Shown here: piece after piece, positions 37,647-47,076 of the stretch
How the letters are laid out: each line of letters begins with the position of its first letter
How positions within the stretch are numbered: position 1 is the stretch's first letter
NCBI RefSeq assembly: GCF_900142185.1
Contig: NZ_FQZZ01000004.1
Span: forward strand, 1-64,000
Direction of reading: 5' to 3'
Origin: Lutimaribacter pacificus
GTDB taxonomy: Bacteria; Pseudomonadota; Alphaproteobacteria; Rhodobacterales; Rhodobacteraceae
DNA length: 64,000 nt
Position numbers and translations under genes: made by a program
The notes under the pieces: generated by a model
What the model saw: the letters and a program-made list of their open reading frames with translations, nothing else
Database searches by the model: none
Told to the model about the DNA's origin: nothing

Positions 37647-40540
37647 AGGATTTCATCATCCCCGACGACCGCGACATGGGCACGCCCGCGTCGAAATCGG
37701 ATGTCATGGTCACGCTGGTGGTGGACGGTATCGAGGTCACGGTGCCCGAGGGCACGTCCGTCATGCGCGCCAGCGCCGAGGCGGGTATCCAGGTGCCGAA
37801 ACTCTGCGCGACCGACAGCCTTGAGGCGTTCGGCTCGTGCCGGCTCTGCGTGGTGGAAATCGAAGGGCGGCGTGGCACGCCCGCCTCCTGCACGACGCCG
37901 GTGGCCGAGGGCATGGTGGTGCACACCCAGTCGGGCAAGGTGCGCAAGATCCGCAAGGGCGTGATGGAGCTTTACATCTCGGATCACCCGCTGGATTGCC
38001 TGACCTGCGCCGCCAACGGCGATTGCGAATTGCAGGACATGGCCGGTGCCGTCGGCCTGCGCGACGTGCGCTATGCCGCGCCCGAGGGCGGCAACCTTGC
38101 CAACCATTTCGAGGCGCGCAACACCAGCGGCGAGGCCAATCCCGAATGGCTGCCCAAGGACGACAGCAACCCCTATTTCACCTACGATCCGTCCAAATGC
38201 ATCGTCTGCAACCGTTGTGTGCGCGCCTGCGAAGAGGTGCAGGGCACCTTCGCGCTGACGATCGACGGGCGCGGGTTCGACAGCCGCGTGTCGGCGGGCA
38301 GCTTCGGCGACGATTTCCTGAACTCCGACTGCGTCAGCTGCGGCGCCTGCGTGCAGGCCTGCCCCACCGCGACCCTGCAGGAGAAATCGGTGATCGAGCT
38401 TGGCACGCCCGACCGCTCGGTCATCACCACCTGCGCCTATTGCGGCGTGGGCTGTTCGTTCAAGGCCGAGATGCAGGGCGACCAGATCGTCCGCATGGTA
38501 CCGTGGAAACACGGCAAGGCCAATCGCGGCCACAGCTGCGTCAAGGGCCGCTTTGCCTATGGCTATGCCAGCCACCGCGACCGCATCCTGAACCCGATGA
38601 TCCGCGACAGCGTGGACGAGCCGTGGCGCGAGGTATCGTGGGACGAGGCGCTGGGTTTCGCCGCGACCCGGATGCGCGGGCTGCAACGGAAATACGGCCA
38701 GAAATCCATCGGCGTCATCACCTCGTCGCGCTGCACGAACGAGGAAACCTACCTCGTGCAGAAACTCGCCCGGGCGGTGTTCGGCAACAACAACACCGAC
38801 ACCTGTGCGCGGGTCTGCCATTCGCCCACCGGCTACGGGCTGGGCCAGACATTCGGCACCTCGGCCGGCACGCAGGATTTCGACAGTATCGAACAGTCGG
38901 ACGTGGTGATCGTGATCGGTGCCAACCCCACCGATGCGCACCCGGTCTTTGCCAGCCGCATGAAGAAACGCCTGCGCCAGGGCGCGCAGCTGATCGTGAT
39001 CGACCCGCGCCGCATCGACCTGGTGAAATCGGCCCATGTCAGGGCCGCCCACCACCTGCCGCTGCGTCCCGGCACCAACGTCGCGGTCGTCACCGCGCTG
39101 GCGCATACCATCGTCACCGAAGGGCTGTTCGACGAGACGTTCATCCGCGAACGCTGCGACTGGGATGAATTCCAGGACTATGCCGCCTTCGTCAGCGACG
39201 CCCGCCACAGCCCCGAGGCGACCGAGATGCTGACCGGCGTTCCGGCGGCAGAGCTGCGCGCGGCGGCGCGCCTGTTTGCCACCGGCGGCAACGGGGCGAT
39301 CTATTACGGGCTGGGCGTGACCGAACACAGCCAGGGCTCGACCACCGTGATGGGCATCGCCAACCTTGCCATGCTGACCGGCAATATCGGCCGCCCCGGC
39401 GTGGGCGTGAACCCGCTGCGCGGCCAGAACAACGTGCAGGGAAGTTGCGACATGGGCAGTTTCCCGCATGAACTGCCCGGCTATCGCCACGTCAAGAATG
39501 CCGATGTGCGCGAAGTGTTCGAATCCCTCTGGGGTGTCGCCATCGACCCCGAACCGGGCCTGCGCATCCCCAACATGCTGGACGCCGCCGTCGACGGCAC
39601 CTTCAAGGGGCTCTATTGCCAGGGCGAGGATATCCTGCAATCCGACCCCGACACAAAGCACGTGGCGGCGGGCCTTGCCGCGATGGAATGCGTCATCGTG
39701 CATGACCTGTTCCTGAACGAGACGGCGAATTACGCGCATGTCTTCCTGCCCGGTTCGACCTTCCTGGAAAAGGACGGCACCTTCACCAATGCCGAGCGTC
39801 GCATCAACCGCGTGCGCAAGGTCATGGCGCCGCGCAACGGCTATGCCGACTGGGAGGTGACGCAGCTTCTGGCCAACGCGATGGGCGCGGGCTGGAGCTA
39901 TACCCACCCCAGCCAGATCATGGACGAGATCGCCGCGACCACGCCCAGCTTTGCCGGGGTGGATTACGCCCTGCTGGAAGAAAAGGGCAGCGTGCAATGG
40001 CCCTGCAACGAAAGCCACCCCGAGGGCACGCCGCTGATGCATGTCGACGGGTTCGTGCGCGGCAAGGGGCGGTTCATCGTCACCGAATACGTGGCGACGG
40101 ACGAAAAGACCGGGCCGCGCTTTCCGCTGCTGCTGACGACGGGCCGCATCCTGTCGCAATACAACGTCGGCGCCCAGACCCGGCGCACCGATAACGTGGT
40201 CTGGCACGATCAGGACGTGCTTGAGATCCACCCGCATGACGCCGAAAACCGCGGTATCCGCGATGGCGACTGGGTCCGGCTGGCCAGCCGCTCGGGCGAA
40301 ACCTCGCTGCGCGTGCAGATCACCGACCGGGTCAGCCCCGGCGTGGTCTACACCACCTTCCACCATCCCGACACGCAGGCCAACGTGATCACCACCGACT
40401 ATTCCGACTGGGCCACGAACTGCCCCGAATACAAGGTGACGGCGGTGCAGGTCAGCCCGTCGAACGGGCCGTCCGACTGGCAGGAGGATTACGCCGCGCA
40501 GGCCGAACGCGCGCGCCGCATCCTGCCCGCGGCCGAGTGA
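37643..40540 (+). CDS. fdsA: NAD-dependent formate dehydrogenase alpha (molybdenum) subunit
   Basis: A 965-residue catalytic subunit. The N-terminal NuoG-like region has a [2Fe-2S] site (CRLCVVEIEG) and ferredoxin-type clusters (CIVCNRCVRACEEVQG, CVSCGACVQACPT). The molybdopterin part starts with TTCAYCGVGCSF, a [4Fe-4S] site. The molybdenum ligand is Cys392 in ARVCHSPTGYG, so this is a cysteine enzyme, not selenocysteine. It works with fdsB and fdsG in the cytoplasm to make NADH from formate. It overlaps fdsB (ATGA) and fdhD (GTGA). Confidence 0.96.
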   Translation: MKDFIIPDDRDMGTPASKSDVMVTLVVDGIEVTVPEGTSVMRASAEAGIQVPKLCATDSLEAFGSCRLCVVEIEGRRGTPASCTTPVAEGMVVHTQSGKVRKIRKGVMELYISDHPLDCLTCAANGDCELQDMAGAVGLRDVRYAAPEGGNLANHFEARNTSGEANPEWLPKDDSNPYFTYDPSKCIVCNRCVRACEEVQGTFALTIDGRGFDSRVSAGSFGDDFLNSDCVSCGACVQACPTATLQEKSVIELGTPDRSVITTCAYCGVGCSFKAEMQGDQIVRMVPWKHGKANRGHSCVKGRFAYGYASHRDRILNPMIRDSVDEPWREVSWDEALGFAATRMRGLQRKYGQKSIGVITSSRCTNEETYLVQKLARAVFGNNNTDTCARVCHSPTGYGLGQTFGTSAGTQDFDSIEQSDVVIVIGANPTDAHPVFASRMKKRLRQGAQLIVIDPRRIDLVKSAHVRAAHHLPLRPGTNVAVVTALAHTIVTEGLFDETFIRERCDWDEFQDYAAFVSDARHSPEATEMLTGVPAAELRAAARLFATGGNGAIYYGLGVTEHSQGSTTVMGIANLAMLTGNIGRPGVGVNPLRGQNNVQGSCDMGSFPHELPGYRHVKNADVREVFESLWGVAIDPEPGLRIPNMLDAAVDGTFKGLYCQGEDILQSDPDTKHVAAGLAAMECVIVHDLFLNETANYAHVFLPGSTFLEKDGTFTNAERRINRVRKVMAPRNGYADWEVTQLLANAMGAGWSYTHPSQIMDEIAATTPSFAGVDYALLEEKGSVQWPCNESHPEGTPLMHVDGFVRGKGRFIVTEYVATDEKTGPRFPLLLTTGRILSQYNVGAQTRRTDNVVWHDQDVLEIHPHDAENRGIRDGDWVRLASRSGETSLRVQITDRVSPGVVYTTFHHPDTQANVITTDYSDWATNCPEYKVTAVQVSPSNGPSDWQEDYAAQAERARRILPAAE

Positions 40541-41367
40541 GCGCGATGGGCAACCGCGCGCACAGATCGCTTTCCGGCCTGTCGGTGCAATCCGGCGGGC
40601 AGCGCGCGATCCGCCGTGCCCTGCCACAGGAGGTGCCCGTCGCGCTGGTCTTTGACGGTGTCACGCAGGCGGTCATGATGGCCAGCCCCGGCGACATCGC
40701 CGATTTCGCCCACGGCTTCGCGCTCAGCGAGGGGCTGATCGACGATCCCGGCCAGATCGCGGATTTCGAGGAGGTTGCGCATGACACCGGCATCGAAGCC
40801 CGGTTCTGGCTGCACGGCGATCGCGGCGCGGTGCTGAAGGACCGCCGCCGCGCAATGCTGGGGCCGGTGGGCTGCGGGCTGTGCGGGATCGACAGTATCG
40901 ACGCCGCGCTGCGCCCCCTGCCCCGCCTGCCCGACGACGACCTGCGCCTGTCCCGCCCCGAGGTCGCGGGCGCCACCGACGCGTTGCGCGCCCACCAGCC
41001 CCTGCACGACCGCACCCGCGCCGTCCATGCCGCGGGCTTCCTGCGGCCCGGCCAGGGCATCGTCACCGCGCGCGAGGATGTCGGCCGGCACAACGCGCTG
41101 GACAAGCTGATCGGCGCCCTGGCGCGGCAGGGCATCGACGCGAACACCGGCGCCTTCGTCATCACCAGCCGCGTCTCGGTCGACATGGTGCAGAAGACCG
41201 TGATCGCCGGCGCGCCGGTGCTGATCGCCGTCTCCGCCCCCACCGCGCTGGCCGTGGACATGGCCGAGACCGCCGGCCTGACACTCGCCGCCTTTGCCCG
41301 GGGCGACGGGTTCGACCTTTACGCCCATCCCCACCGCATCACCGCCGGAGACACCCATGTCGCCTGA
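40537..41367 (+). CDS. fdhD: Formate dehydrogenase sulfurtransferase/accessory protein FdhD (FdsC)
   Basis: A 276-residue FdhD-family protein, which binds the molybdenum cofactor and delivers sulfur needed for formate dehydrogenase activity. GPVGCGLCGIDS carries the conserved CxxC-type loop, and AREDVGRHNALDKLIG is the family signature. The start is a GTG overlapping the fdsA stop (GTGA); an ATG three codons later (40546) is an alternative. In Rhodobacter capsulatus the equivalent gene in this operon is called fdsC. Its end overlaps fdsD by 11 bases. Confidence 0.93.
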   Translation: MSAMGNRAHRSLSGLSVQSGGQRAIRRALPQEVPVALVFDGVTQAVMMASPGDIADFAHGFALSEGLIDDPGQIADFEEVAHDTGIEARFWLHGDRGAVLKDRRRAMLGPVGCGLCGIDSIDAALRPLPRLPDDDLRLSRPEVAGATDALRAHQPLHDRTRAVHAAGFLRPGQGIVTAREDVGRHNALDKLIGALARQGIDANTGAFVITSRVSVDMVQKTVIAGAPVLIAVSAPTALAVDMAETAGLTLAAFARGDGFDLYAHPHRITAGDTHVA

Positions 41368-41572
41368 GAAACTGATCATGATGGCGAACCAGATCGCCAC
41401 CTTCTTCAAATCCCAGCCCAAGGCCGACAGGGCCGAACGCATCGCCGACCATATCAACGATTTCTGGGAGCCCCGGATGCGCACGCAACTGGCCGGGCAC
41501 GTGGCACAGGGCGGCGCAGGGCTCGACCCGCTGGTCCTCGCGGCGATGGATCATATCCGCGCACCGGCCTGA
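41357..41572 (+). CDS. fdsD: NAD-dependent formate dehydrogenase delta subunit
   Basis: A 71-residue FdsD, MSPEKLIMMANQIATFFKSQ, with the ADHINDFWEPRMR block typical of the family. FdsD is a small subunit needed for full activity of the R. capsulatus-type enzyme. The ATG at 41357 lies inside the last codons of fdhD; the frame is open upstream to 41294 but only within fdhD. It is the last gene of the operon. Confidence 0.92.
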   Translation: MSPEKLIMMANQIATFFKSQPKADRAERIADHINDFWEPRMRTQLAGHVAQGGAGLDPLVLAAMDHIRAPA

Positions 41573-41641
41573 CCCCGCGGCGCCACCCGGCCCTTCATCG
41601 TTCCGGCAATACTCCGGGGTGAATTGCCCGGAACGGGCAAG

Positions 41642-41656
41642 AGGGGCAGCGCCCCT
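41642..41656 (+). terminator. Stem-loop downstream of the fds operon
   Basis: AGGGGC-AGC-GCCCCT, a 6-bp perfect stem, lies 69 bp after fdsD. There is no T-run, so it may be a Rho-associated or stabilising structure rather than a true intrinsic terminator. Confidence 0.4.
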
Positions 41657-41699
41657 GACCTCCCCCATATGCGGTGAACAAGACCACCCGAACGGCATG

Positions 41700-41731
41700 A
41701 AAAGGCCAGGCCCTTTCAAAAGGGCCCGGCC
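41700..41731 (-). terminator. Rho-independent terminator of the TakP-like TRAP operon
   Basis: A 13-bp stem with one mismatch (41704-41716 pairing with 41719-41731) lies 24 bp past the large-permease stop. On the minus strand it ends in GGCC followed by TTTT. A GGTTTTCC stretch on the other side means it could also stop transcription arriving from fdsD. Confidence 0.75.
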
Positions 41732-41754
41732 GGTTTTCCGGTCCGCGATGCCGC

Positions 41755-44400
41755 TCAGAAGTTGAGCGACAGGTCGCGGTGATCGGACTGGCAGCGCGCG
41801 AGATAGAGCGCCTGCTCGCGGCTCAGCTTGTCCTGAACCCGAACGCCCAGCGATCCGCGGATGGCGGACAGGTAGTCCTCAAGCGGCGCGCGCAGGGTCG
41901 CGGCCGCATCAGTGCGCCACTGCTCCTGCGCGGCGAAGGCGGCCAGCGCCTCCTCGTACCCGGCCATCGCCTCGTCACGCTCGCCATCACCCAGCGCCCG
42001 GCGCGCGCGCGACAGCGACCGCTTGACGTCGCGCATGCCGGCGACCTCGTCCAGGCGATCCTCGACCGCCTCGACAAGGGCCTCGCCCTCTTCGGGGGTG
42101 GCCGTTTCGATCACCTGGCGCAGCCCGTCCAGATCGGGCCTGAGCGCGGCGAACTCCTCGTTCGCGCGCAGCACCTCCAGCACCCCGGCGGCGTCTTCAT
42201 AGGCGCTGTCGGCGTTGCGGCGATACCCGTTGCGCGCGGCAAGCTCGGCATTGATCAGTTCGCTGAAGGCCGCGTAATCGTCCGGCCAGCTATCGGGGAT
42301 CGTGGCGCGCAGATCCTCGATCACGGCCAGGTCGGTTTCCAGCCGGGCCTCAAGCTCGGCCTTGCGTTCGGCCAGTTCGGGGTCGCGGATACGCTGGGCC
42401 ATGACCCTCAGATCATCCGCCTCTTCCTCGAGCCCGCGAATGTCGCGCTCGATCCGGCGCACATTGGCCAGTTTCGGGCGGAATTCGACCGCCGCCGCCC
42501 GGACCGCGCCGTAAGTGCGCCCGATCTCGTCGAGGCTGGCCAGCGCGGTTTCGGCACTGTCGAGCGCGCCGGACAGGTCGTCGGCCATATCCTCGGGCAG
42601 CACCGCCAGGTCCAGCGCGCGCAACCGTTGCAGCGCCGCCGCCTCTTCCCCGCCGGCCACCTGCCGCGCGGCATAGTCGTCAAGGCAATACTGGAACCTG
42701 GGGTTTCGCGGTGGCGGTGCGGTTTCCGACAGCAGGCTGACCCGGTTGGGCAGGTAATTCACCAGCGGCGGCAGCGCCCCCACGATCCCCAGCGCCAGAA
42801 GCTGCAACAGGATGAAGGGGATCACACCCTTGTAGATCTGCAGCGTCCGCACCGTCGCCGGCGCGACCCCCCGCAGATAGAACAACGCGAAACCGAAAGG
42901 CGGTGTCAGGAACGAGGTCTGGATGTTCAGGCCGATCATCACGCCCAGCCAGACGGCGGTGATGTTGGCCGAAGGGTCGGCCAGCAGGATCGGCGCGACG
43001 ATCGGCACCACGACCACGGCGATCTCGATGAAATCGAGGAAGAAGCCGAGGACGAAGATCACCGCCATCACTATGACGAACTTCATCCAGAACCCGCCGG
43101 GCAGCGAGTTGAGGAACTCGCGCACCAGGTCCTCGCCGCCGAAGGCGCGGAACGCCGCGGTCAGCATCGCCGCGCCCAGCAGGATGATGAACACCAGCGA
43201 GGTCGTCTTGGAGGTTTCCAGCATCACGCCCTGCAGCGTGTTGTCGATCCTCAGCGTGCGAAAGCCGCTCCAGATCAGCGCGAGGATCAGAAGGATCGCC
43301 CCCGCCGCGCCGACGGCGATGCCGGTGAAATCCTCACGGGTCGTCGCCGCCTTGATGTTCATCTCGTATTGCGACAGCGCAAAGGCGATGACCGCGATCC
43401 CGAGGATCGCCATGACCGCCGGATAATAGGTGCGCCCGTTGCCCTCATGCAGGCGATAGCCCGCCATGATCAGCGCGCCCGCCGCGCCGACGGCGCCCGC
43501 CTGGTTCACCGTGGCGATACCCGCGATGATCGAACCCAGCACCAGGAAGATCAGCGCCAGCGGCGGGATCAGCGTCAGTGCAACCCTGGCCCAGAACCGG
43601 CCATCGAACTTGCCCTCGTAATGCACCGCGGGTGCCTGGTTGGGCCGCAGCACGGCGAAGATCAGGATATAGGCCATGTAGAGCCCCACCAGCACCAGCC
43701 CCGGCACGAAGGCGCCCAGGAACATCTCGCCCGCGCTGGTCGATCCCACGTCGAATTCCGAGGGCATCGACAGCTCGCCCGTGGCGGCCTTGTGCAGCGC
43801 CTTGCGCGCGGTCGAGGCCTGGTCGGTGGCCGAGGCCAGCTGGTCGGCCAGGATGATCAGGACGATCGAGGGCGGAATGATCTGCCCCAGCGTCCCCGAG
43901 GCCGAGATCGTGCCCGTGGCCAGCGGCGCGGAATAGTTGCTGCGCAGCATCGCCGGCAGCGAGATCAGGCCCATCGCCACCACGGTGGCGCCCACGATAC
44001 CCGTGGTCGCGGCCAGCAGCGCGCCGACGAACACCACCGAGATGCCCAACCCGCCCGGCACCGGGCCGAAAAGCTGCGCCATGGTGACCAGCAGGTCTTC
44101 GGCGATCTTGGAACGTTGCAGCATCAGGCCCATGAAGATGAAAAGCGGGATGGCGATCAGCGTATCCCTCTCGACCTCCCAATAGACGCCGCGCAGGTTC
44201 AGCACCCCCGCCGACAGCCATTGCGACGGCCCGCCGGTGTGGAAATAGGCGTCCGGGTTGCCCGCGAACAGGTAGCCCGCGCCGGCAGCCAGCCCGATCG
44301 ACAGGATCGCCGCGCCGGGCAGCGCGAAGGCCACCGGATAGCCCGAACCAAGCGCCGTGGCCATCAGGAGGATCAGAACGATGAGGAAAAAGAGTTCCAT
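41755..44400 (-). CDS. TRAP transporter large permease DctM with long C-terminal helical extension
   Basis: An 881-residue protein. Residues 1 to about 560 are the DctM-type permease: FGPVPGGLGISVVFVGALLA, SASGTLGQIIPPSIVLIILA and NIQTSFLTPPFGFALFYL are signatures, and it is of the enlarged form with extra helices that pairs with TakP-like binding proteins. Residues about 570-881 are a charged, Glu/Arg/Ala-rich domain with no hydrophobic segment and many heptad-like stretches, probably a coiled coil or helical bundle. Ordinary DctM proteins are about 425 residues. It is the last gene of its operon, 15 bp after dctQ, and has a strong terminator. Confidence 0.88.
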   Translation of the reverse strand: MELFFLIVLILLMATALGSGYPVAFALPGAAILSIGLAAGAGYLFAGNPDAYFHTGGPSQWLSAGVLNLRGVYWEVERDTLIAIPLFIFMGLMLQRSKIAEDLLVTMAQLFGPVPGGLGISVVFVGALLAATTGIVGATVVAMGLISLPAMLRSNYSAPLATGTISASGTLGQIIPPSIVLIILADQLASATDQASTARKALHKAATGELSMPSEFDVGSTSAGEMFLGAFVPGLVLVGLYMAYILIFAVLRPNQAPAVHYEGKFDGRFWARVALTLIPPLALIFLVLGSIIAGIATVNQAGAVGAAGALIMAGYRLHEGNGRTYYPAVMAILGIAVIAFALSQYEMNIKAATTREDFTGIAVGAAGAILLILALIWSGFRTLRIDNTLQGVMLETSKTTSLVFIILLGAAMLTAAFRAFGGEDLVREFLNSLPGGFWMKFVIVMAVIFVLGFFLDFIEIAVVVVPIVAPILLADPSANITAVWLGVMIGLNIQTSFLTPPFGFALFYLRGVAPATVRTLQIYKGVIPFILLQLLALGIVGALPPLVNYLPNRVSLLSETAPPPRNPRFQYCLDDYAARQVAGGEEAAALQRLRALDLAVLPEDMADDLSGALDSAETALASLDEIGRTYGAVRAAAVEFRPKLANVRRIERDIRGLEEEADDLRVMAQRIRDPELAERKAELEARLETDLAVIEDLRATIPDSWPDDYAAFSELINAELAARNGYRRNADSAYEDAAGVLEVLRANEEFAALRPDLDGLRQVIETATPEEGEALVEAVEDRLDEVAGMRDVKRSLSRARRALGDGERDEAMAGYEEALAAFAAQEQWRTDAAATLRAPLEDYLSAIRGSLGVRVQDKLSREQALYLARCQSDHRDLSLNF

Positions 44401-44415
44401 ATGTCCGGCGCCCCC

Positions 44416-45414
44416 TTACTGCGTCACGGCGTCGTGGTCACGATGGCCGGGTTCGTCCCGGTAATCGGCCACGGCCTCGAACAGGTAGCTGACGAACTGG
44501 ATCAGCATGGTGATGGCGAAGATGCCGAGAAAGGCCGCCATCTGGTATTTCACGAACATGCCCACGCCGCCGGTCTGGGTGACCTCGAAATTGGCGACGG
44601 GGCTGTTGATGATCGACTGCCTGCCGTTGAAACCGACGCCCAGGATCACCCAGGCGGTCGTCATGCCCAGAAGGATCGAACCGATGGCGTTGACGAATCC
44701 CTTGGTGGTCCGCCCGAACCCGGCATAGAGAACGTCGACCCGCACATGGCCTTCGTCGAACAGCGTATAGGCCGAGGCGAACAGGAACAGCGCGGCATAC
44801 CAATAGCGCACCAGATCGCCCATCAGCGCCTGTTCATAGGAAAACACGAAGCGCGAGATCACGATCAGCAACTCGGCCAGCACGATCAGCAGCGCCAGCC
44901 AGTGAAAGCCCAAAGTGCGCGTGAACAGCCCGATCACGAAGCCCAGCACCACCAGCGGCGTGTGGATATAGGGGCCGACATCCCGCGCCCGGCCGAAGAA
45001 GCGCGCCGTGCTGTCGTCCATGAAATAGGAAAACAACGACTCGGTCCGCATGAAGGCGATGACCGCGTCGACCACGCCGACCAGCAGGACCGCCCAGAAG
45101 ATGCTGCGGATAAGGTAGCAGTTGAACCTGTGCACGCGGTCTGCATCCCAGCGCAGCGCGCGGTCGGGCGTGACCACGACGAAGGCGGCCGCGATGCCGA
45201 TGGCGGCCGCGTAGATCAGCGCATGGACCCAGCCGAGGCTGCCGCCCTCTCCGGTCAGAAGCGCGTGCGTTCCGGGGAACCCGAACGCCACGACAAGCAC
45301 GTTGTTGATCATGAAGGCCAGTAACGCGCCGAGCATCCCCCATCCGAACATGCGGATAACGGGGGCCGGCGCGCCGGTACGGGACAGGCCCGTCGGGTCG
45401 CTGAGGCTGGTCAT
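44416..45414 (-). CDS. TRAP transporter small permease DctQ, enlarged type
   Basis: A 332-residue membrane protein with about seven or eight hydrophobic segments; ordinary DctQ has four and about 170 residues. The C-terminal half (YWYAALFLFASAYTLFDEGHV onward) carries the DctQ character, including the conserved EGHVRVD segment. The N-terminal half adds extra helices, as in TRAP systems of the mannitol/chloroaromatic or TakP group. The start MTSLSDPTGLSRTG at 45414 is chosen because the upstream open frame runs into the preceding spacer. It sits between dctP and dctM. Confidence 0.85.
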   Translation of the reverse strand: MTSLSDPTGLSRTGAPAPVIRMFGWGMLGALLAFMINNVLVVAFGFPGTHALLTGEGGSLGWVHALIYAAAIGIAAAFVVVTPDRALRWDADRVHRFNCYLIRSIFWAVLLVGVVDAVIAFMRTESLFSYFMDDSTARFFGRARDVGPYIHTPLVVLGFVIGLFTRTLGFHWLALLIVLAELLIVISRFVFSYEQALMGDLVRYWYAALFLFASAYTLFDEGHVRVDVLYAGFGRTTKGFVNAIGSILLGMTTAWVILGVGFNGRQSIINSPVANFEVTQTGGVGMFVKYQMAAFLGIFAITMLIQFVSYLFEAVADYRDEPGHRDHDAVTQ

Positions 45415-45490
45415 TTTTCTCACCTGTTGCACCGGGTCCGTCCCCGCATGACGGGGCGGCGCCGGATTGCCGTTTTGTTGTTCATTCACG

Positions 45491-45515
45491 CAAAAGAGCG
45501 GGACCGCAGCCCCGC
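45491..45515 (-). other. Intercistronic terminator-like hairpin between dctP and dctQ
   Basis: On the minus strand GCGGG, an eight-base loop and CCCGC are followed by TCTTTTG. It lies 32 bp after the binding-protein stop within a 133-bp spacer. Partial termination here would give more binding protein than permease. Confidence 0.55.
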
Positions 45516-45547
45516 CCTTGTTATTATTGAGTAATTTCCGGCATGTA

Positions 45548-46636
45548 TCAGCCCAGGCCAAGCACCCGGTTGCGCTGGTTCACGAAGATGCCTTCGAACA
45601 GCGCCATGGCGTTACCGACCTCTTTGAGGTTGGCCTGGAAGGCATCGTCGATCTCCGCCGCCAGCGCCGAATGATCGCGCACCTCGGCAAAGACCTCTGC
45701 CGACGCTTCGCCGAAGCCGTCCCAGACATCGTCGTTGAAGTTGCGGACCTTGACGCCCTGCTCGTCGATCAGGCGCTGCAGGTACTGACCGTTCAGGGCC
45801 GCCGCCTCGTCGAAGGAGTTGGCGTGCTCTTCGTTGCAGGCCGCGATCAGCACGTTCTTTTCCCAGTCCGACAGCTCGCCCCACCAGCTTGCGTTCATGC
45901 CGAAGGCAAGACCGCCGCCCGGTTCATGCATCCCGCCGGTATAGTAGAACTCGGCCGCTTCATAGAACTTCATGAAGTAGTCGTTATAGGGGCCGACCCA
46001 TTCGGTCGCGTCGATCGAGCCGGATACGAGGTTCTCGTAGATCTGGCCGCCCGGCAGCGACACGGTCGAGGCGCCCAGCTTGGACATGACGTTGCCGCCA
46101 AGGCCGGGGATACGCATCTTGAGACCCTTGAAATCCTCGGGGCCCTCGATTTCCTTGTTGAACCAGCCACCGGCCTGCGTGCCGGTCGCACCACAGGGCA
46201 GCGACTTGATGCCGAATTCGCCCGACAGCTTGTCCCACAGCGCCTGGCCGTCCTTGTACTTGATCCAGGCGTTCCATTCCGTCGTGGTCATGCCGAAGGG
46301 CACCGAGGTGAAATAGGCAAAGCTGGGATGCTTGCCGACCCAGTAGTAATCGGCGCCGATATAGGCCTGGCTGTTGCCGGATGCGACCTCGTCGAACACG
46401 TCGAAGGCCCCGACCCGCTCACCGGCGGCGAAATACTCCACGTTGAAACGACCCTCGGAAATCTCTCCGATACGCTGGGCCAGGCGTTGCGCCGATGTCC
46501 CCAGCCCGGGGAAGTCGCGCGGCCAGGTCGACACGATGGTCAACTGGCGCGTCCCCTGCGCCACCGCGGGTGCGGCAAGCGCGACCGACCCTGCGCCGGC
46601 AAGTGCGGCCCCTTTCAGAAACTTACGTCTTTCCAT
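45548..46636 (-). CDS. TakP-like TRAP transporter substrate-binding protein
   Basis: A 362-residue periplasmic protein with a twin-arginine signal (MERRKFLKGAALAGAGSVAL, cleavage after AVAQ). Features shared with Rhodobacter TakP include YYWVGKHPSFAYFTSVPFGM, the ligand-contacting GGWFNKEIEGPEDFKGLKMR, and IDATEWVGPYND. TakP binds 2-oxo acids such as pyruvate; a related ligand is likely here. The start at 46636 has a GGGAGGAA Shine-Dalgarno. It heads the operon with enlarged dctQ and dctM. The twin-arginine signal implies export in a folded state. Confidence 0.9.
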   Translation of the reverse strand: MERRKFLKGAALAGAGSVALAAPAVAQGTRQLTIVSTWPRDFPGLGTSAQRLAQRIGEISEGRFNVEYFAAGERVGAFDVFDEVASGNSQAYIGADYYWVGKHPSFAYFTSVPFGMTTTEWNAWIKYKDGQALWDKLSGEFGIKSLPCGATGTQAGGWFNKEIEGPEDFKGLKMRIPGLGGNVMSKLGASTVSLPGGQIYENLVSGSIDATEWVGPYNDYFMKFYEAAEFYYTGGMHEPGGGLAFGMNASWWGELSDWEKNVLIAACNEEHANSFDEAAALNGQYLQRLIDEQGVKVRNFNDDVWDGFGEASAEVFAEVRDHSALAAEIDDAFQANLKEVGNAMALFEGIFVNQRNRVLGLG

Positions 46637-47076
46637 CTCTTTATTCCTCCCGTTAGACAGACGTTTTTCTTGGTTATTGCAATGGCCGGGGCTCCCCACC
46701 GGCAGCGCCGGTTTGGCTGGACCATGCAGGTCTTTGGTTATTGTCTCTCTCCCCGGTCATTATGAGCCGACCGTAGCAGGATCGGTGCACGGGTAAAGAA
46801 AAAGCTGCAGCCGGCGATAAAAGTGCCGCGTTTTCAGGGGACTGAGGCGGCGGCGCGCATCTGGAAAATGGTGAAAAAACAGGCGCAGATACCGCTTTTG
46901 CGTGCATCCTGCGCCGCAAGATTGCGCAAGCCCCGTCAGGAAACCGGGAAAAACGCCTGTTTCACAAACCCTTACCTGACACGTTCGATCAGAGATTGCC
47001 ATTCTCCGCCCCTGCTTTACCCTTGAGTGATGCGTGTCGCTCGTCCGCGCGCGAATCTCGGGAAACAAAACGCAGC
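46637..47076 (+). promoter_or_regulatory. 440-bp divergent spacer without genes
   Basis: This stretch separates dctP (minus) from the RND adaptor gene (plus). Two direct copies of TTGGTTATTG lie at 46670-46679 and 46734-46743, flanking a GC-rich hairpin region. A CATAAT sequence on the minus strand near 46762-46767 could be a dctP -10 but lacks a good -35. No open frame here has family character or a convincing Shine-Dalgarno. I found no clear promoter for the efflux genes. Confidence 0.4.

Noticed and set aside
37643-40540. Possible selenocysteine in the formate dehydrogenase alpha subunit
   Set aside because: The molybdenum-ligand position is a TGC cysteine codon at residue 392 and no in-frame TGA occurs inside the gene.
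36120-40540. Reading fdsB-fdsA as complex I genes nuoF-nuoG
   Set aside because: The alpha subunit carries the formate dehydrogenase molybdenum site VCHSP, and fdhD and fdsD follow, so this is formate dehydrogenase.
41779-45324. An 1181-codon plus-strand frame opposite the TRAP permease genes
   Set aside because: The minus-strand genes have clear TRAP signatures, overlaps and terminators; the plus frame is His/Gln/Arg-rich low-complexity antisense.
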